Below, one piece after another: positions 43,994 through 51,894 of a stretch of DNA of 64,000 nt. The translations under genes and the position numbers were made by a program. The notes beneath the pieces were generated by a model that saw only the letters and a list, made by a program, of their open reading frames with translations, did not search any database and was not told the DNA's origin. Position 1 is the first letter of the stretch. Every line of letters starts with the position of its first letter. Source of the DNA: Candidatus Promineifilum breve (lineage in GTDB: Bacteria > Chloroflexota > Anaerolineae > Promineifilales > Promineifilaceae); the NCBI RefSeq assembly GCF_900066015.1, contig NZ_LN890656.1:744001-808000 (forward strand). The letters run 5' to 3'.

Positions 43994-46095
43994 GCGTGGC
44001 CTCGTATGTCAAAGCTGACGCGCCGGCCGCCCAGCCGCTCGACGCGCTCCAGATGGGCCAGATAGCCCGCCGCGCCCAGCACGATGTCGAGCGGCCGGCT
44101 ATCGAGCATGACGCGGATTTCGTGGTCGGCCGCGGCGATGGCCCCGCCGCGCCGGATGAACTGCTCCAGCAGATAGGGCACGCCCGACGCGGCAAAGCGG
44201 CCCAGCCAATAGGCCCACAGCCGCAGCAGCGCCGCCGCCGTCAGGGCCATCGTCAGCTCGCCCGCGCCGCCCGCCGGCGACCAGGCCAGCGCGTCGAGCG
44301 CTTCCGACAGCGGTGACGCATCGGCCGCGGCCACGACCACCGGCCGCCGCCCGGTCACCTCGGCCCAGATGTCCAGCCACGCTGACGGCGCGACGGGCGC
44401 ATCGTCAAGTGCGGATGGGCCAATGTGGCCGAAGACCCACACGCCGGGCGCATCGGCCTCCCGCGCGGCGGCCTCGCCCACCAGGGCCACGCGGCCGTCG
44501 CCCAGCGGCAAGCGATGGAGCGCCAGTTGGTCGCCGCGAATCAGCCGCCGGCCAAGCAACGCCCGCAGCAGGGCGGTCGGCAACGGCCGGGCGTCCATGT
44601 CGGCTATCTCCCGGCGCAGATCGGCGGCGGCGAAGCCGTCGGGCAGCCCGGCGAAGAGGCGCAGGCCGGGGTCGTCGGTCAGATCATCGGCCGCGCCGCC
44701 CGCCCAATGGCGCGCCAACGCCGCCGGCAGCCAGTCGACCGCCGCCACGCCCGCGACCGGCAGCCGGGGCAGTTGGGCGTCGAGAAGCGCCCGCAGCAGC
44801 AGGAAGACGCCGCTGTAGCGGGTGGGGTCGCCTTCTTCGGGTGGCGCGTGGCGGGGGGCGGGTGGCGCGTGGCGGGTGGCGCGTGGCGGGTGGGCCACCA
44901 GTGTGTCGAGGATGCGCTGCCCGGCCGGGCCGAGCGCCGCTAACCACGGCTCGCGGGCCGCGGCCTGTTGCCCGGCCGCGCGCAGGAAGGCCGCGATCAG
45001 CGCCCGCGCGTAGTCGTCATCGGCCCAGGGCGCGGGCAGGGCGCTGAGCCACAATAGCGCGTTCGTGGGCGAATCGAGTGGCCCGCTATCCAGCCGGACG
45101 CGGCCCAATGCCTCGGCCAATGCGCCCAGCAGTGCGTCGCGCCGGGCCGAACCAACGGCCGCGCCGCCCTTCGCCGGGGACAGCAGGGAGCGGCGCAGTT
45201 GGGCCAGATCCAGCCAGTCGAGCGGCCGGAGCGCGGCCTCGAAACCGGCCTCGCCCTGCCACGGCCGCAGCCAGCCGCGGGCCAGCCAATAATGGGCCAC
45301 CGTGGCGAAGGCCGCGGCCAGCGCCGCCGGGTCGCGCCAATCGAGGATCAGCCGCTGGTCGCGGGCGGTGGTCGCCAGCAGCGCGGCCGGCGGCGGCGCG
45401 CTCGCCCGCCACAGCCCCAGCCGCCCGGCCCACTGCATCACGCTGAGCAGGATGGGCCGCGCCTCGTCCTCGGCGAAGGCCCGGCCCGCGTACCCGGCCC
45501 CGTCCTCGGCCCCGTCCTCGGCCCAGAGGGCGTGGAGCGTGGCCGGGGGCACGGCCCGCAACGTCGCCCGCAGCGTTTCCGGTTGGCGGCCCAGCCGGGC
45601 GACGATCTCGGCCAGGTGGGGGCGGTTGTCCAGGAGCACGCGGCCGATGGCCTCGCCCGGCGGCGCGCCGCGCAACGGATTGAACGCGCCATAATACCAC
45701 TGCGCCCAGGCCCGCCCAGCCAGCAGATCGGCGATAAACGTCGCCACGTAGTCGGCCTGATTCTCGAACCGGCGCACGTTGCGCGTGTCGCCCAGCCCGC
45801 CGACCACGGCCCGCGCCACGCCCTCGCCCCAGGCCCGCGCCAGGGAGACATCGTCCAGCACCCGGCCGCTGATGACGACCCGCAGCCGCACCGAGCGGAC
45901 GACGTAGACGGCGGGATCATCCCCCAGCGCCTCGTCGAGCGCCCGGCCGTAGGCTTCCGGCAACTCGGTGGCCGCCAGCCGCGCCAGCCGCGCCCGCAGC
46001 GGCCCGGCCGCCGCCTCGCCGCCCAGCCGCAGGCGTTGGTGCAGGTGGCCGATGACATGGACGCTCGGGGCGTGGGCGTTGTCCGCTGTGGTCAT
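43990..46095 (-). CDS. tape-measure-like eCIS protein (Afp14 position)
   Basis: 701 residues. The N-terminus (VHVIGHLHQRLRLGG ... LPEAYGRALDEALGDD, then YVVRSVRLRVVIS) resembles the CIS_TMP family of contractile injection system tape-measure proteins, which begin with an HxI..., a helical stretch and a LxLD-like strand. The rest is Ala/Leu/Arg-rich and helical. In Afp the corresponding gene lies just before the AAA+ ATPase, as here. A run of AHPPRATRHAPPAPRHAPP near residue 405 is coded by the 7-bp GGCGGGT/GGCGCGT repeat. The ATG overlaps the preceding TGA by one base. Family assignment is moderate; role follows from synteny. Confidence 0.65.
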   Translation of the reverse strand: MTTADNAHAPSVHVIGHLHQRLRLGGEAAAGPLRARLARLAATELPEAYGRALDEALGDDPAVYVVRSVRLRVVISGRVLDDVSLARAWGEGVARAVVGGLGDTRNVRRFENQADYVATFIADLLAGRAWAQWYYGAFNPLRGAPPGEAIGRVLLDNRPHLAEIVARLGRQPETLRATLRAVPPATLHALWAEDGAEDGAGYAGRAFAEDEARPILLSVMQWAGRLGLWRASAPPPAALLATTARDQRLILDWRDPAALAAAFATVAHYWLARGWLRPWQGEAGFEAALRPLDWLDLAQLRRSLLSPAKGGAAVGSARRDALLGALAEALGRVRLDSGPLDSPTNALLWLSALPAPWADDDYARALIAAFLRAAGQQAAAREPWLAALGPAGQRILDTLVAHPPRATRHAPPAPRHAPPEEGDPTRYSGVFLLLRALLDAQLPRLPVAGVAAVDWLPAALARHWAGGAADDLTDDPGLRLFAGLPDGFAAADLRREIADMDARPLPTALLRALLGRRLIRGDQLALHRLPLGDGRVALVGEAAAREADAPGVWVFGHIGPSALDDAPVAPSAWLDIWAEVTGRRPVVVAAADASPLSEALDALAWSPAGGAGELTMALTAAALLRLWAYWLGRFAASGVPYLLEQFIRRGGAIAAADHEIRVMLDSRPLDIVLGAAGYLAHLERVERLGGRRVSFDIRGHA

Positions 46096-47618
46096 CAATT
46101 ATTCCCGCCTCCGCCCGCCTGCGGCGCGCGGGGCAGCTTGTCGGTGATCAGGTTGCGGACGGCGCGCACCCGTTCCGCCAGTTCGGGCTTGTCGGTGAAA
46201 ATCCGGCCCAGCAGGCTTTTCATTTCTTCCTCACTGGTTCGCGCCAGGACGTCGGTCAGCGTTTCCAGACTTTCCAATGTTGAGTGCGCGGGGGTCGCGG
46301 CGGCGGCATTGCGGCGGGCCGCCACCTGCCTGGTAATGATCGGGATCGTGTCCCGCGACGGCACGATGTCCCGTAGCTTTGCGCCGACGATGCCCGACCC
46401 CAACATGCCCATGAGTTGGCTCCTCGCCTCCGGCGTCAATCCCGCCGAGTGGAGATAGGCCGGGGCTGTCGCATCCGAATCCGTATCCGGCGCGCCCTCG
46501 ACCCGCGTCAGGAAGTCGGCGGCGATCAGCTTGCCGTGGACGATGACCGTACAGGCGTTGGTCACCGTCAGGCAGGGCCGGAAGCGCTTTTCCTCGGCCG
46601 ACCACGCGCCAATGACCAGTTGAGCGATCTCCTCCTCCTGCCTGGCCGGCAACTCGACGCGCATCTCGTGGATCGTGCCCTTGTCGTCGTCGGCCGGCCG
46701 CGTCACCCGGTAGACCTGCCACGGCCGGGCAAAGTTGGGCGGGGGCGTCTCGTCCTTGATTTCCAGCGCGCCACCGGCGATGGCGACGCTGCCGTGGACG
46801 GTCGTCGCGCCGCGCACGTCGACCTTCGTCGTCCAGGCTTCCCCGGCGTGGCGGGTGACGATCTCCAGTTGGGCCTCGTCTGTCGAGGCGACTCCTGTCG
46901 CCACGACGCCGCAGGGATCATCGTCAGTCGCCCGCAGATGGACGGCAAAGCGGCGGCCGTCCTGCGGCGCAACGTCGGCCAACGCCTGGCCCACGACCAG
47001 CCGCGCCCGCCGCGCCGGGGTGTGGATGACCTCGCCCACCAGCCCGGCGTAGGGGCGATTGGCGGCCAGCGCCCCGGCCCGCCCCTCGGCGTCACGGGCC
47101 AGTTGGCCCAGGAACACCGGCCAGCCGACCAGCGGGCTATCGGGCGGCCGCCGGGCCGGGTTGAAGGCGCGGTCGCCGGGCAAGACCTCGCGCGGGCAGC
47201 GCGGATCGGCCTCGGGGTCGGCCCGCAGCAGCCGCACGTTCACCCGTTCCTGGGAGCGGTAGAAGTTGTTGCCGCCATCCGGGTCGCACTCCACGAAACC
47301 GGCCGGCGGCGGGTCGCTCTCCACCCGGCCGTAGGTCAGGTACACGTCCACCAGATCGCCGCCCACGTCCTCGAAGACGGTGGGGGCCAGACGGCGGCGC
47401 TCGGCCAGCAGCAACTCGCGGCCGTAGCCGTCGACGGCCAGACCGGGCTGGATAAACAGCCCCTCGTCGTTGGCGATCAGTTCCAGCCCGCGCACGATGC
47501 CCCAACTGTGGTGGGCCACGTTGTGGCGGCGGCGCATGGCGATGTGGTAGGCCTGCTCGTCGCGGAAGTCCTGCGACCGCAAAAACTGGCGTTCAAAGTA
47601 ATTGACCCGGTTCTCCAT
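46095..47618 (-). CDS. eCIS-linked paralogous protein A (fibre position)
   Basis: 507 residues. The first ~75 residues carry the module shared by four consecutive genes: YFERQFLRSQDFRDEQAYH, RRRHNVAHHSWGIVRGLEL and IQPGLAVDGYGRELLL. The remaining ~430 residues are beta-rich with a VDVRGATTVHGSVAIAGGAL stretch suggestive of a repeated beta-strand or fibre-like section, and a helical C-terminus. It is cytoplasmic by sequence (no signal). The gene order puts it where Afp has its tail fibre. ATG 47618 with TTGAGG upstream is preferred over a TTG at 47630. Exact function unknown; baseplate-peripheral or receptor-binding is the best guess. Confidence 0.7.
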   Translation of the reverse strand: MENRVNYFERQFLRSQDFRDEQAYHIAMRRRHNVAHHSWGIVRGLELIANDEGLFIQPGLAVDGYGRELLLAERRRLAPTVFEDVGGDLVDVYLTYGRVESDPPPAGFVECDPDGGNNFYRSQERVNVRLLRADPEADPRCPREVLPGDRAFNPARRPPDSPLVGWPVFLGQLARDAEGRAGALAANRPYAGLVGEVIHTPARRARLVVGQALADVAPQDGRRFAVHLRATDDDPCGVVATGVASTDEAQLEIVTRHAGEAWTTKVDVRGATTVHGSVAIAGGALEIKDETPPPNFARPWQVYRVTRPADDDKGTIHEMRVELPARQEEEIAQLVIGAWSAEEKRFRPCLTVTNACTVIVHGKLIAADFLTRVEGAPDTDSDATAPAYLHSAGLTPEARSQLMGMLGSGIVGAKLRDIVPSRDTIPIITRQVAARRNAAAATPAHSTLESLETLTDVLARTSEEEMKSLLGRIFTDKPELAERVRAVRNLITDKLPRAPQAGGGGNN

Positions 47619-47626
47619 GAAACACC

Positions 47627-49120
47627 TCAATTGACATCAGGGTTGCGGATGGACATCTCGACCGTCGCCGACCGCGTGATGGCCTCGAAGTTGGCCGTGA
47701 AGGCCGTGACCGTGGCCGTAATCAGCAAGCTGCCCTCGCGATTGGGCAGGTTGATGGTCTGCTCGTCCGACGGGTCCGACGTTGTTTCGCCGGGCAGGCC
47801 GGTCAGGTTCAGCAATTCCGTCGGCCCCTCGCTTGTCTTGTCGGGTTTGACGACCAGGGCCGTGACGCTGACCATGCTGACCGGCTGCGTCGCGCCATTG
47901 TGCGCCCGCACCTGATACTTCACCGCGCCGCCGGGTTTGGGGTCGGAATCGGCCAGATTGACCACGATCTGCGGCTCCAGCAGCGGGGGCGCCAGGCGGT
48001 CGCCGGCGGCGGCCAGACTGTTTTGGAACGTGCCCAGCATCAACTCGAAGAAGCGCGGGTCGGACGGATCGGCCGGGATGGGCATCTCCACCGCCTCGCC
48101 CTCGATGATGACCACGCCGCCAACCTCGAGGCCGCCATCCGCGCTCATTGACAGGCAGGATCGCCAAATCTTTTTGTCGTCCACGAAGCCGATGGACAGC
48201 CGCTGCAAGGCCGGGTTGCCCTCGCTGCCGGGGTTGAACAGTTCCAGCCGCAGTTCGGCGATGGGCGGGTCGGCCGTCGGCTGGCCGTCCGGGCCGAGGC
48301 TGGGCACCTCGGTGCGGTAGAGGCTCCAGGGGCGCGGCGCGGCCGGCTGGGGCATGGGCTGGGGATAGCCGAGGCTGTCGAAGGTGTGGGGCCGGGGATC
48401 GTCGGGCGGTTCCACGGCCAAAGCCACGTCGCCGCGCACGGTGGCCGTGGTCAGGCCGTCCATATCGCTCAGATGCAGCGCCCGCCGGCCCAACAGGTCA
48501 ATGGTGAACCGGCCGCGCGGCCCGTCGGCCAATTGCAGGCGCGCCCCGCCGTCGGGAGTCACCACCGATTCGCCGACGAGCGCCGCATAGGGCCGCCCCG
48601 CCAGGTCGATGGCGAGCGCGGCCGTATCGGTCAGCCGCCCCAGGAAGATGGGGAAAGGCCGCTCGGGTAACGCTTGCCAGAAGGCCACGTCCAAGTCGGC
48701 CTGTGGCACATCGAAGGGCGGCGGCGGCGCGAGGCCAGGCGCGGCGGCCGTCACGTGCAGCGCCGCCTCGTCGCGCCAACGGCGGCCGGCCGCGTCCAAT
48801 GTCGCCGCCAGCACCAGCCACAGATCGGCCGGGCCGCCGCCGCTCACTCCGGCATCGACCAGCGCCGCGCTCAGGTCGGCGGGGTCAACGGCCGTCGCTT
48901 CGGCCAGCAGCAGTTCGCGGCCGTAGCCGTCGACGGCCAGACCGGGCTGCACCACCAATTGGCCGCCCGCCACCGCCGGCGCCAGGCCGTAGACGATGCC
49001 CCAGGTGTGGCCGCCCAGGTGGTGGCGGCGGCGCGCCCCGGCGTGGTAGGCCTGCTCGGCTTGCAGGTCGGCCGCCCGCAGCCGCTGCCCCTCGCGATAG
49101 TGAACCCGTTGTGTATTCAT
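47627..49120 (-). CDS. eCIS-linked paralogous protein B (fibre position)
   Basis: 497 residues. Shares with A the motifs LRAADLQAEQAYH, RRRHHLGGHTWGIVYGL and VVQPGLAVDGYGRELLLAE, then AALVGESVVTPDGGARLQLA as in A's LVGEVIHTPARRARLVVG, so A and B are the closest pair and look like a recent duplication. The last ~130 residues look like an added immunoglobulin-type domain (VNLADSDPKPGGAVKYQVRA; TALVVKPDKTSEGPTELLNL). ATG 49120 has AAGG upstream; the upstream stop lies seven bases earlier. Role inferred from position only. Confidence 0.7.
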   Translation of the reverse strand: MNTQRVHYREGQRLRAADLQAEQAYHAGARRRHHLGGHTWGIVYGLAPAVAGGQLVVQPGLAVDGYGRELLLAEATAVDPADLSAALVDAGVSGGGPADLWLVLAATLDAAGRRWRDEAALHVTAAAPGLAPPPPFDVPQADLDVAFWQALPERPFPIFLGRLTDTAALAIDLAGRPYAALVGESVVTPDGGARLQLADGPRGRFTIDLLGRRALHLSDMDGLTTATVRGDVALAVEPPDDPRPHTFDSLGYPQPMPQPAAPRPWSLYRTEVPSLGPDGQPTADPPIAELRLELFNPGSEGNPALQRLSIGFVDDKKIWRSCLSMSADGGLEVGGVVIIEGEAVEMPIPADPSDPRFFELMLGTFQNSLAAAGDRLAPPLLEPQIVVNLADSDPKPGGAVKYQVRAHNGATQPVSMVSVTALVVKPDKTSEGPTELLNLTGLPGETTSDPSDEQTINLPNREGSLLITATVTAFTANFEAITRSATVEMSIRNPDVN

Positions 49121-49127
49121 GCCGGCC

Positions 49128-50375
49128 TTAATGCTCAAAGTCGACGATGCGGTCGCCGATGGCGATTTGACCGAGTGACCAGAGCCGGACGGTCAGGGGG
49201 TGTACCCGGCCCACGTCGTACGGCACAAGCAAACGGGCGATCTGTCTGTCGGCCCAAGACAGCAGGCCCCCCAGATCGCCGGGCGGATTGAACGGCTGGA
49301 CGTTGATAGTGGTCAACCCGGCGTCATGCAGCGCCCCGAACACGTCCTGGTAGCGCCGCCAATAGTAGGGGGCTAGGTTGTGGCCGCCCAGCGGCGCGGG
49401 ATACGGGTCGGCGTGGAGCAGGCGGCGGAAGGGGGGCGCGTTGTCCACCAGTAGCACCCGCGGATTGCGCCGCCCGTCGGGGTCGTGGGTTTGCAGCCAG
49501 ACGCGGGCCAGCGGCACCCCCGCCGCCGGGTCGCAGGCGGCGCAGGCCTGGCCGATGGCCGCGATCAGGCAGTCGAGGGCCACCCAGAAGGCGCAGCGGA
49601 TCAATTGCCCAATCGTCGCGCTGTCCGGCGAGAGCAGCGCCAGCGGGAACTCACCGCCGGCCGCGGCCGAGGCTTCGCGCAGCGCCGTGGTGAGTTCGGA
49701 CAACAGTTGCGGGTCGGCCGTCCGGCCGACGAATTTCCGCACCCGGTTATCGAAGAGGCGCTTAAAGGCCTCGGCGACGTTGTCCTGCCACGCCTCCAGC
49801 CGCGCCTTTTGCGGGTCATCGTCGAGTTGCCCCTCGCGCCAGACCAGTTCATACCCCTCGCGGGTACGGCTGTTCTGGCAGCGCACCGGCTCGCAGCCGC
49901 GCGTGGCCCGGCCGGCCTCGCCCGTCGCGCGGTAATGGACGCTCACGTCCACCACGCGGATGTGCTTCCGCTTGTTCTCGTAACAGGCCAGTGGGAAAGG
50001 GCCATCGCTCGGCGCGCAGGCGGCGGCCAGCCCGGCCACCACGTCGCTGATGGCGATCTCCGCCCGCCGGCAGTCGTCGGTGCAGACGATGACGTCCCGG
50101 CCGCAACTGTCGATGGCGTAGCCCGGGGCGACGGCCAGCCTATCGCCGCCGGCGGCCAGCCCCACGCGCAGCCCGCACACCACCCCCCACCCCTCGCGGT
50201 AGCGGTGGAGTTGCGCCTTCTCGCCCGCCCAGGCCACCAGGGCGTTCAGATCGGCGTCGTTCAAGATCTGGTCGGGGAAAAAGCGCGGCTGCACCAGCGG
50301 TCGCGGCCGGCACGTCTCGCCCGACGACCCCGCCTCTCGGTCGTTCTGCTTGGATTTAATCGCTATCACGGTCAT
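49128..50375 (-). CDS. eCIS-linked paralogous protein C (fibre position)
   Basis: 415 residues, the most divergent of the four: FFPDQILNDADLNALVAWAG, HRYREGWGVVCGLRVGL and VAPGYAIDSCGRDVIVC keep the WGxVxGL and PGxAxDxxGR core. It is cysteine-richer (TDDCRRAE; GCEPVRCQNS; CAACDPAAG) than its relatives. The C-terminal half contains LARVWLQTHDPDGRRNPRVL and NLAPYYWRRYQDVFGAL, which are not seen in A or B. GGAAGG precedes the ATG. No known domain recognised. Confidence 0.68.
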   Translation of the reverse strand: MTVIAIKSKQNDREAGSSGETCRPRPLVQPRFFPDQILNDADLNALVAWAGEKAQLHRYREGWGVVCGLRVGLAAGGDRLAVAPGYAIDSCGRDVIVCTDDCRRAEIAISDVVAGLAAACAPSDGPFPLACYENKRKHIRVVDVSVHYRATGEAGRATRGCEPVRCQNSRTREGYELVWREGQLDDDPQKARLEAWQDNVAEAFKRLFDNRVRKFVGRTADPQLLSELTTALREASAAAGGEFPLALLSPDSATIGQLIRCAFWVALDCLIAAIGQACAACDPAAGVPLARVWLQTHDPDGRRNPRVLLVDNAPPFRRLLHADPYPAPLGGHNLAPYYWRRYQDVFGALHDAGLTTINVQPFNPPGDLGGLLSWADRQIARLLVPYDVGRVHPLTVRLWSLGQIAIGDRIVDFEH

Positions 50376-50403
50376 CGTCTGCCTTCCTTTAGGTAGTCAC
50401 CCG

Positions 50404-51876
50404 CTAGTAAGTCCCCCGCGCCGCCTTGGGCGGCCGTTGCCGGTGGAAATTGTCGTGCTTCAGCCGGAACCAGCTCTCGAACGTGCCGCCCGGCGCGCCG
50501 TTGCCCGACGGCAATTGGCCGCCGACGTGGTTGGCGTCGATGGGGTTGCCGTGGCAATCGAGCACGAAATCGCCCAGCAGCCGGATGAAGACGTTGCCCT
50601 CCGGCAGGCGCTCGTCCTCCTCGTCGTCCCCCCAGCTTTGGGGGTCGATGTAAAACACCGCCTTGCGCCGGTCGTCGGGATCCAGCCGCGCCCGGGTGTG
50701 GAAGTTGACCTCCTTCTCCATCCTGTCGCCGGCTGTGGCGTAGGTGACGCGCAACGTGAAGCGGTTGATGCCGTTCATCTCGCCCGGCTCGGGGTCATAT
50801 TGGTCTTCATCCCGGCGCTCATAGGTGTCGGCCGGCTGGATGTCGCGGTCGAAGGTGATCTCCAGGCGGCCATCGAGCCGCCCGCCGGTCGCCAACTCGG
50901 ACAGGTCAAGCGTGCCGCCGTGGGGCCAGTTGATCTTGACGATGTGGGTCAGGAACGACGGCGGCGTGGGCAGGCGGCGGCGGCCGTTGGTGGCGATGGT
51001 CACGGCCGGGCGCGCGCCCGTGGCCTCTTCCTCGCGGTCGGCCTGGCGCTCGTTGATCAGGCGGAAATCGTCGGCCAGCGTGCCATCGGCCGTGACGCGG
51101 GCGCGCACCAGGGCCACGGGCACGACCCGACCGCAGGGACAATCGGGCCGCACGCACGAACCGCCGGGGCCGGGCTGGTCGTCGTCGCAATCGTCATGGC
51201 AGGGCGGCTCGCCATGGGCCACGGAGACGTGGGCCACGGAGACGTGGGCCACGGAGACGTGGGCCACGGAGACGTGGCTCACGTGACCTTTGGCCGTCCA
51301 GCAATGGCCCGCCGGGTCATAGCGCACCACGACCACCCGCACCCCCTCGCGCACGCGGTTGTATTCCAGGTGGGGCGGCTCGCAGTCGCCATCCAGCAGG
51401 GCCACGACCTGATCGATGGGCTGGGCGTGGTAGGCCAGGGCGATCAGGTAGGCCACTTCCATCTCGTCGCCGTTGGCCGCCGCCGCGGGCGCGCCGGGCG
51501 GCCGCCGCTGGGGAAAGGGCAGCAGATCGACGCCCAGCTTGCGCTCCAGCCCGTCGTCGGCCCACCGCTTGACCGTGGCCTCATCGGGCAGTTCCAGGCA
51601 CAGCTCCTCCTCGAGGATCAACTCGCGCCCCAGGCAATCGAGGGCCGCGCCGGGGCCGATGCGCAGCCAGCGGTCGCGGCAGTCGTCGCGCTCCAGCCCG
51701 GACACGCTCAGGCCGCAGATGACCCCCCAGCCGTGCAGCAGCCGGTTGTGGGCGCGCCGGCGGCTCAGGAAGTAATGCTGCTCGTCGCGAAAGTCGCGGG
51801 CGCTCATAAACTTGCCCTCGAAATAATGCTGCCGTTCGGTGCCAATCAATGGCCGGTCTGCTTCTTGTGTGGTCAT
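50404..51876 (-). CDS. eCIS-linked paralogous protein D (fibre position) with HVSVA repeats
   Basis: 490 residues. Begins with HYFEGKFMSARDFRDEQHYF, RRRAHNRLLHGWGVICGL and IGPGAALDCLGRELILEEE, clearly the family of A-C and closest to the ancestral pattern. In the middle AHVSVAHVSVAHVSVAHV is encoded by four to five identical 15-bp units (~51216-51285), preceding a Cys/Asp/His-rich segment (EPPCHDDCDDDQ; CVRPDCPCG) that could bind metal. The C-terminal part (LEITFDRDIQPADTYERR) looks like a beta-sandwich. AAGGAGC precedes the ATG. Confidence 0.7.
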   Translation of the reverse strand: MTTQEADRPLIGTERQHYFEGKFMSARDFRDEQHYFLSRRRAHNRLLHGWGVICGLSVSGLERDDCRDRWLRIGPGAALDCLGRELILEEELCLELPDEATVKRWADDGLERKLGVDLLPFPQRRPPGAPAAAANGDEMEVAYLIALAYHAQPIDQVVALLDGDCEPPHLEYNRVREGVRVVVVRYDPAGHCWTAKGHVSHVSVAHVSVAHVSVAHVSVAHGEPPCHDDCDDDQPGPGGSCVRPDCPCGRVVPVALVRARVTADGTLADDFRLINERQADREEEATGARPAVTIATNGRRRLPTPPSFLTHIVKINWPHGGTLDLSELATGGRLDGRLEITFDRDIQPADTYERRDEDQYDPEPGEMNGINRFTLRVTYATAGDRMEKEVNFHTRARLDPDDRRKAVFYIDPQSWGDDEEDERLPEGNVFIRLLGDFVLDCHGNPIDANHVGGQLPSGNGAPGGTFESWFRLKHDNFHRQRPPKAARGTY

Positions 51877-51894
51877 GCACTTGCTCCTTATCGG

